64,000 nt of DNA from the NCBI RefSeq assembly GCF_009846885.1, contig NZ_WUWM01000003.1:207370-271369 (forward strand), in the 5' to 3' direction. Under the pieces are notes generated by a model that did no database searches, was not told the DNA's origin, and saw nothing but the letters and a program-made list of their open reading frames with translations. The translations under genes and the position numbers were made by a program. Of the stretch, positions 61,001-64,000 are shown piece by piece. This DNA is from Paenibacillus puerhi (GTDB lineage: Bacteria; Bacillota; Bacilli; Paenibacillales; NBRC-103111). Within the stretch, counting starts at the first letter, position 1. The number at the start of each line of letters is the position of its first letter.

Positions 61001-63172
61001 TCCTTCGGGGTCAGCGTAGTTGGTCACTTGCAGAGGCTGCGAATTAAGCAGCGTTCCGTTGCGATACAGGTTAAACCGGATGTCTCCGGCATATTCATCC
61101 GCCAGCAACCGCCAGCTGACAAACGTGCCTGTCTCCGACTTGAGGGCGATCAAGCCCCGGTCGAGCCATTCGGTTTGACGCGCCGTATCGGGCGGAGCCA
61201 GCCGGTTGTAGACATAGATCGAAGCGGTGCGGTCAAAGCTGTTGGCGAGGCCGATCGATTCGGCCAGTTTCCCCTGAAACTCATAAACGCCCGGTTCCGC
61301 TGGAGTCCATGGCTTGCCGACCGGGGTCCATTCGCTGATGGCGGCTTCCACCTCGCTGTTGTCGGCCAGCGTCACATTAACCTTCTGAGGCAATCCGATC
61401 GAAGCGATATCCTCAGTTGTTTCATGGACATATACCCGGTGATAAGGAAGTTTGTCTGCCTTGATGATCGTATTTGCCGGGATCGGCACATGATAGACGC
61501 CGAAATTGTCCACATACGTCGTCCACGTTATGTTATTCCCGGAGGTCCGGACTCCACCCAGCCTGACTCCGGCCACGGACCCGTCGAAGGCAATGCCTGC
61601 CAGGGAAACCGTATGCGTTTCGCTGCGGCCGTCCGCCCGGTCGGTAAGCTTGAGCGTTGCTTCATTCCGGATGATGTCAAAGTCTACCTCGACCTTATAC
61701 CAGGTCTGCTGATTGGTCATGCCGGTAGGCGCCGCCGTCTCGGTCCGGCCGCCAGCATAGTAGGTCAATGGAGCATGATTGGTCGTATTCACCGTGAAAA
61801 CGGTATTGTTAGCGCTGTCCAAAATCCGGACCTCGCCGCCGTTCTCCTGAGCCCGGTCGCCTTTGTCATTGACCTTGCCCGGATACCAGTCGAAGACAAG
61901 CAGGATGCGGCTGCCTTTCACCGCTGGCTTGAAGCTTTTGCTCGCTACGCGTCCCCCGCTCTGGTTCACGATGCTGTATTGCAGCTTAGGGGTTCCGTTG
62001 CCGCCCAGATCCTCCTTATGAATCGACAAAGTCGCATTGGCTGTCTCAAAGCCCCAGTTGGCAGGAACCACTGCGATCTTATCGCCGAAATCGCTATAGT
62101 ACTTGTTCTCGTAGCCATCGATCTGCGGCGCTTGATCCGCTTCCGCAACGTTAACCGTCGCCTGGGCCGCGATGCCGCGCCCGTTGGCCACATTCGGTAT
62201 ACCGCTAGCATCCAGCGTTCCCGTGAAGGTATACGTGCCCCGCTCGCTCGGGTTATAGTCGGCGCTGCTCCAATGCAGCGGAACCCCGTCAACCAGAACG
62301 TCGTTTTCCAGCTTGACCTGGACGGTTGTCGGAAAGTTCGTCATGACCTCTTCCTTGGCTATGCCCAGCGGTACAGTGAGCTGTCCAGGGTAGGCGGTCA
62401 CGATGGACATGATATTTTGCTCGCCCTGCACAGGCGCCGGTACGCCGGAGCCGTAGATCTGCACATTGTCCAGGCCGGCTGTGAAGCCAAGCGTGTTGCC
62501 GCTGGCCCGGTTCCCCTTGACCGAAATCTTCGCCAGGCGGTTTACATAGTTAAGCGAGCTGATATCGAGGGCCGGCCCCGCAAATACCCGGGATGCGTCG
62601 TCCTTGTCCTGCAGGCGAAGTGAAACGCTTTCATTTGTGAAATTGAATAAAACCTGCGCTGACAGCCAGTTCTCCTGGTAGGTCACTCCCGTAACCACGG
62701 CGGTCTGGGTAAGGTCGGTCCCCGTCGTTCCGACGCCATATCGAATGACTCCGTCCGTGCCCCCCTCCTTGATCAGCCGGAACAGCGGTTGTCCATTCGG
62801 ATCGCTGAATAAGACTTCGCTGGAGTTTGCGGCTGTCGAGACGGTTCCCGGCTTCCAGTCGAAGGTCACCAGTACCGAGGCATCGCTAGTGGGCTGAGCA
62901 AGCGGCTTCTCAATCACCCGGGTGCCGCTGCCGGAGCCCGACGTGTTCAAATAGCGGTTGCCGTTGTCCTCTACCGCCACTTCGGCGGTGGCTCCTCCAC
63001 CTGGCGCAAAGCCCCATTTGTCGCCGTCTTCAAAATCAGTCCCTCCCAGCCGCACAGAAGGAAGGCTGTCCGTCACATAGCTATCGGCTCCTATTGCGGA
63101 GGGAATCGATGAACTCATGAGCATCAGTCCCAGCAGCATCGATAGCGCTCTTTTTGGCATGCGTGCATTCAC
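58040..63172 (-). CDS. S-layer-anchored PL11 rhamnogalacturonan lyase
   Basis: About 1,710 residues. Signal peptide to about 36; two beta-sandwich/LamG-like regions alternating with bacterial Ig-like segments (about 40-650). A PL11 rhamnogalacturonan lyase propeller follows (about 660-1285; begins ARQTEWLDRGLIALKSETGTF, with DVDNDGFDEIIAG-like calcium motifs). Next come a Gly-Ser linker near 1300, a beta domain, and three SLH domains at the C-terminus (about 1530-1718; YAWAQKEIEVLASKGVVEG). It cleaves rhamnogalacturonan I by elimination while held on the cell surface. The GTG at 63172 fits AAAGGAG better than ATG 63196. Confidence 0.92.
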   Translation of the reverse strand: MNARMPKRALSMLLGLMLMSSSIPSAIGADSYVTDSLPSVRLGGTDFEDGDKWGFAPGGGATAEVAVEDNGNRYLNTSGSGSGTRVIEKPLAQPTSDASVLVTFDWKPGTVSTAANSSEVLFSDPNGQPLFRLIKEGGTDGVIRYGVGTTGTDLTQTAVVTGVTYQENWLSAQVLFNFTNESVSLRLQDKDDASRVFAGPALDISSLNYVNRLAKISVKGNRASGNTLGFTAGLDNVQIYGSGVPAPVQGEQNIMSIVTAYPGQLTVPLGIAKEEVMTNFPTTVQVKLENDVLVDGVPLHWSSADYNPSERGTYTFTGTLDASGIPNVANGRGIAAQATVNVAEADQAPQIDGYENKYYSDFGDKIAVVPANWGFETANATLSIHKEDLGGNGTPKLQYSIVNQSGGRVASKSFKPAVKGSRILLVFDWYPGKVNDKGDRAQENGGEVRILDSANNTVFTVNTTNHAPLTYYAGGRTETAAPTGMTNQQTWYKVEVDFDIIRNEATLKLTDRADGRSETHTVSLAGIAFDGSVAGVRLGGVRTSGNNITWTTYVDNFGVYHVPIPANTIIKADKLPYHRVYVHETTEDIASIGLPQKVNVTLADNSEVEAAISEWTPVGKPWTPAEPGVYEFQGKLAESIGLANSFDRTASIYVYNRLAPPDTARQTEWLDRGLIALKSETGTFVSWRLLADEYAGDIRFNLYRNGTLLNSQPLQVTNYADPEGKPGDTYRVDTVIQGVARERNETKAAETDYLSIPMQKPEGGVTASGAYTYSVNDASVGDLDGDGQYEVLVKWYPSNAIDSSQQAMTGPTIFDAYRLDGTLLWRMNMGLNLTSGAHYHQFIVADFDGDGKSEFLIKTADATTVYGTTNGVFDSSKVISVIGNADDNGKWVNDQGHIFGGPEYITVFKGETGEVIDTVDYAFPLGDVASWGDTWHNRSDRFLAGLAYLDGVKPSAVYGRGYYERTTYAAYSLVDGKLHLEWTFDSAVEGKGGGLGYHSLATGDVDNDGFDEIIAGSLVLDQDGSILYMMDGDKGREKGSHGDALHVGAFDPDREGLHVIGVHEDPAVASLEYHDGATGETLQSFYAYVDAGRGLAANITSRPGYEFWGTAGPNAATGGGIYNVQNGAIADSFRAAGLSVNFALYWDGDLLHELLDQTSITKYNEVTGAAELLKRFEGVTSNNGTKATPTLQADILGDWREEVLLPATDSSELRIYSTTIPTEYRMYTLMHDTVYRMGIAWQNTAYNQPPHLGFYLGEDIRDTVLAGKLKAPRVAYTNKPAASRPDSGGGETDPDSGNGGSGSGSGSGSGSGSSVPQAPAEVSARNDGSAALAVKGTLHPDTQKLEGIVEREAFDQALKQAKADSKGSKRIVVELAGEASAYSVKLPATAVSSPSGQHLLTIASQLGSFTLPAHMLGQDGLKPEDVVEFEFAAAKPDATAGDRLTIQLKIKVNGVEKRWQHADAAVHVSLPYVPAGGEVSGHEHLAVIYIDGQGSRIPVTNGRYRPETGTVEFTTRHFSTFAVSFVRKTFTDLDSYAWAQKEIEVLASKGVVEGTSEAERTFAPGKDVSRADYMLLLVKTLGLHADADSQFADVRPGDYYYEAVGIAKKLGIAQGQGNNEFQPHAAISRQDMMVLTDRAMGLADAGWKHAGASALDAYLDQDDLADYARQAAASLTDRQIIRGADGKLNPLGHTTRAEAAVLLYRLYNWK

Positions 63173-63626
63173 GTTGCGTCTCACTCCTTTTCTCATTTAA
63201 GCAAGATATGTACCAAGATCACGTGCCAGGAGTTCGCCCTCGAACCCTCAGGATGGGCATGGTTCCAGGAAGCAGACCCCTACTGCCATCCTATTGCTGG
63301 GAATTTTGAATGTCTATCGGATTTTTTTGATTAGGCCCGATTTGGCAGTCTGAAAGCGCCATCAACGTATTGAACTTTATTGAAAATCTTTGTCTTTTCT
63401 TGATTTAAGGGGTGGAAAACGTTAGGAAACTCTGAAAAAGCGAGGAAGGCCGAGATTTTCTTTATTCGAAAGGCTATGTTAAACATTGTTGTTGACCGCC
63501 TTAATGGTATCGCGACCAAAATTTTCGCAACATGATTTGGCTTGATTTCGTTTATTAATAACAGAAATATGAGAATACATCATCGAATAAGAAAGAATAA
63601 AAATGAATATAAAAGGGGAATTAGAT
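63173..63626. other. Intergenic region upstream of the lyase
   Basis: About 450 bases between divergent genes. I see no small gene, riboswitch or terminator; several AT-rich stretches could hold promoters but none is convincing. Confidence 0.5.
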
Positions 63627-63890
63627 ATGATTGCTTGGCTTAATCTTGGCAGCCTCGTGCTTGGAGCAGTCGCATGGATTCTTCCGGCTATTAATATATC
63701 TAGATATTATAAGCGTTCTAGAGATTGGGTTACTCTTTCTATGGTGAGTATTTGTAGTTTCTATGAACGCGTAAAGGCTGAGGATTGGTCTGCTCTTATG
63801 GATACCGTAAGTGTTATCGCATCTGTTCCAGCAATTCTGCTCATCGGTACAATCCTATTAAATGTAATTACATTCACTAGCGTTGCATAA
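63627..63890 (+). CDS. Small membrane protein of unknown function
   Basis: About 87 residues with two hydrophobic helices (LNLGSLVLGAVAWILPAI and VSVIASVPAILLIGTILLNV) and a polar middle. No family recognised. ATG 63627 follows AAGGGG seven bases away; the frame could start at 63603, which lacks a site. It may be the first gene of a unit that continues beyond the window. Confidence 0.6.
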   Translation: MIAWLNLGSLVLGAVAWILPAINISRYYKRSRDWVTLSMVSICSFYERVKAEDWSALMDTVSVIASVPAILLIGTILLNVITFTSVA

Positions 63891-64000
63891 AAGTTAGTTG
63901 AGCTAATTGTCACATTATTCTGAATAGGATATTCCGTTCATGGACCAAAAGGTCGATGACCTATCGAAAGGTAGCCTTTGTCCATTTGGTAATTATATGG

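Noticed and set aside
59924..62623. 899-residue plus-strand reading frame
   Set aside because: It lies entirely antisense to the PL11 lyase, whose domains are clear; the frame is a GC-rich shadow with no recognisable motif.

Overview
The window looks like chromosomal DNA from a Paenibacillus-like, spore-forming Firmicute. The basis is strong AGGAGG ribosome binding sites, a YesM/YesN-type kinase and regulator beside a sugar ABC transporter, AraC regulators with a membrane sensor, a tiny YjcZ-type sporulation protein, an S-layer-anchored pectinolytic enzyme and the overall GC-rich codon use. This placement is inference; there is no rRNA or marker gene here.

Layout. 1-5.2 kb: minus-strand nucleoside ABC transporter operon (lipoprotein, ATPase, two permeases) followed by a molybdopterin oxidoreductase cut by the window edge. 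5.5-10.4 kb: FapA-like and GAF proteins, a DJ-1/PfpI protein and a histidine phosphatase. 10.5-14.3 kb: an NlpC/P60 wall hydrolase behind a cyclic-di-AMP (ydaO-type) riboswitch, then a class A penicillin-binding protein with a hexanucleotide-repeat Glu-Lys tail. 14.4-16.5 kb: AraC regulator divergent from a GH88 unsaturated glucuronyl hydrolase. 16.6-18.0 kb: zinc-starvation operon (CobW GTPase plus a cysteine-poor ribosomal protein L33) with a clear Zur box on a strong promoter.

18.1-22.4 kb is the most unusual part. A visibly AT-richer island holds an AAA/ABC-type ATPase and a small PD-(D/E)XK-like nuclease on the minus strand. Divergent from them is a long prokaryotic Argonaute with a complete D-E-D-D catalytic tetrad. 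The island is closed by terminators on both sides and reads as a defence locus; the three-gene combination is not one I can name.

22.5-29.2 kb: YesMN-like two-component system with its sugar ABC transporter and a CcpA cre site. 29.4-31.3 kb: YhhQ queuosine-precursor transporter under a preQ1-I riboswitch, and a polyol dehydrogenase. 31.6-33.2 kb: a secreted four-repeat SH3-like protein and a membrane protein. 33.2-40.1 kb: pectin/hemicellulose genes (rhamnogalacturonan acetylesterase, aldo/keto reductase, GH43, GH28, AraC). 40.2-47 kb: an oxidoreductase, a Vsr-like/winged-helix protein, repeat-rich non-coding DNA, a TetR/beta-lactamase-fold operon, tRNA-Lys(CTT), a squalene/phytoene synthase-fold protein with a changed second Asp motif, and unknown proteins. 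47-57.4 kb: MFS transporter, a glycan-enzyme/isomerase pair, an LplABC-type sugar importer and its AraC sensor-regulator. 57.8-63.2 kb: YjcZ-like peptide and a 1,710-residue PL11 rhamnogalacturonan lyase with SLH anchors.

Much of the window serves breakdown of pectin and rhamnogalacturonan. The surface PL11 lyase, GH28, GH43 and acetylesterase would cut and trim the polymer. Two ABC importers would take up fragments, and GH88 would process unsaturated ends in the cytoplasm. AraC, YesMN and CcpA would control the set.
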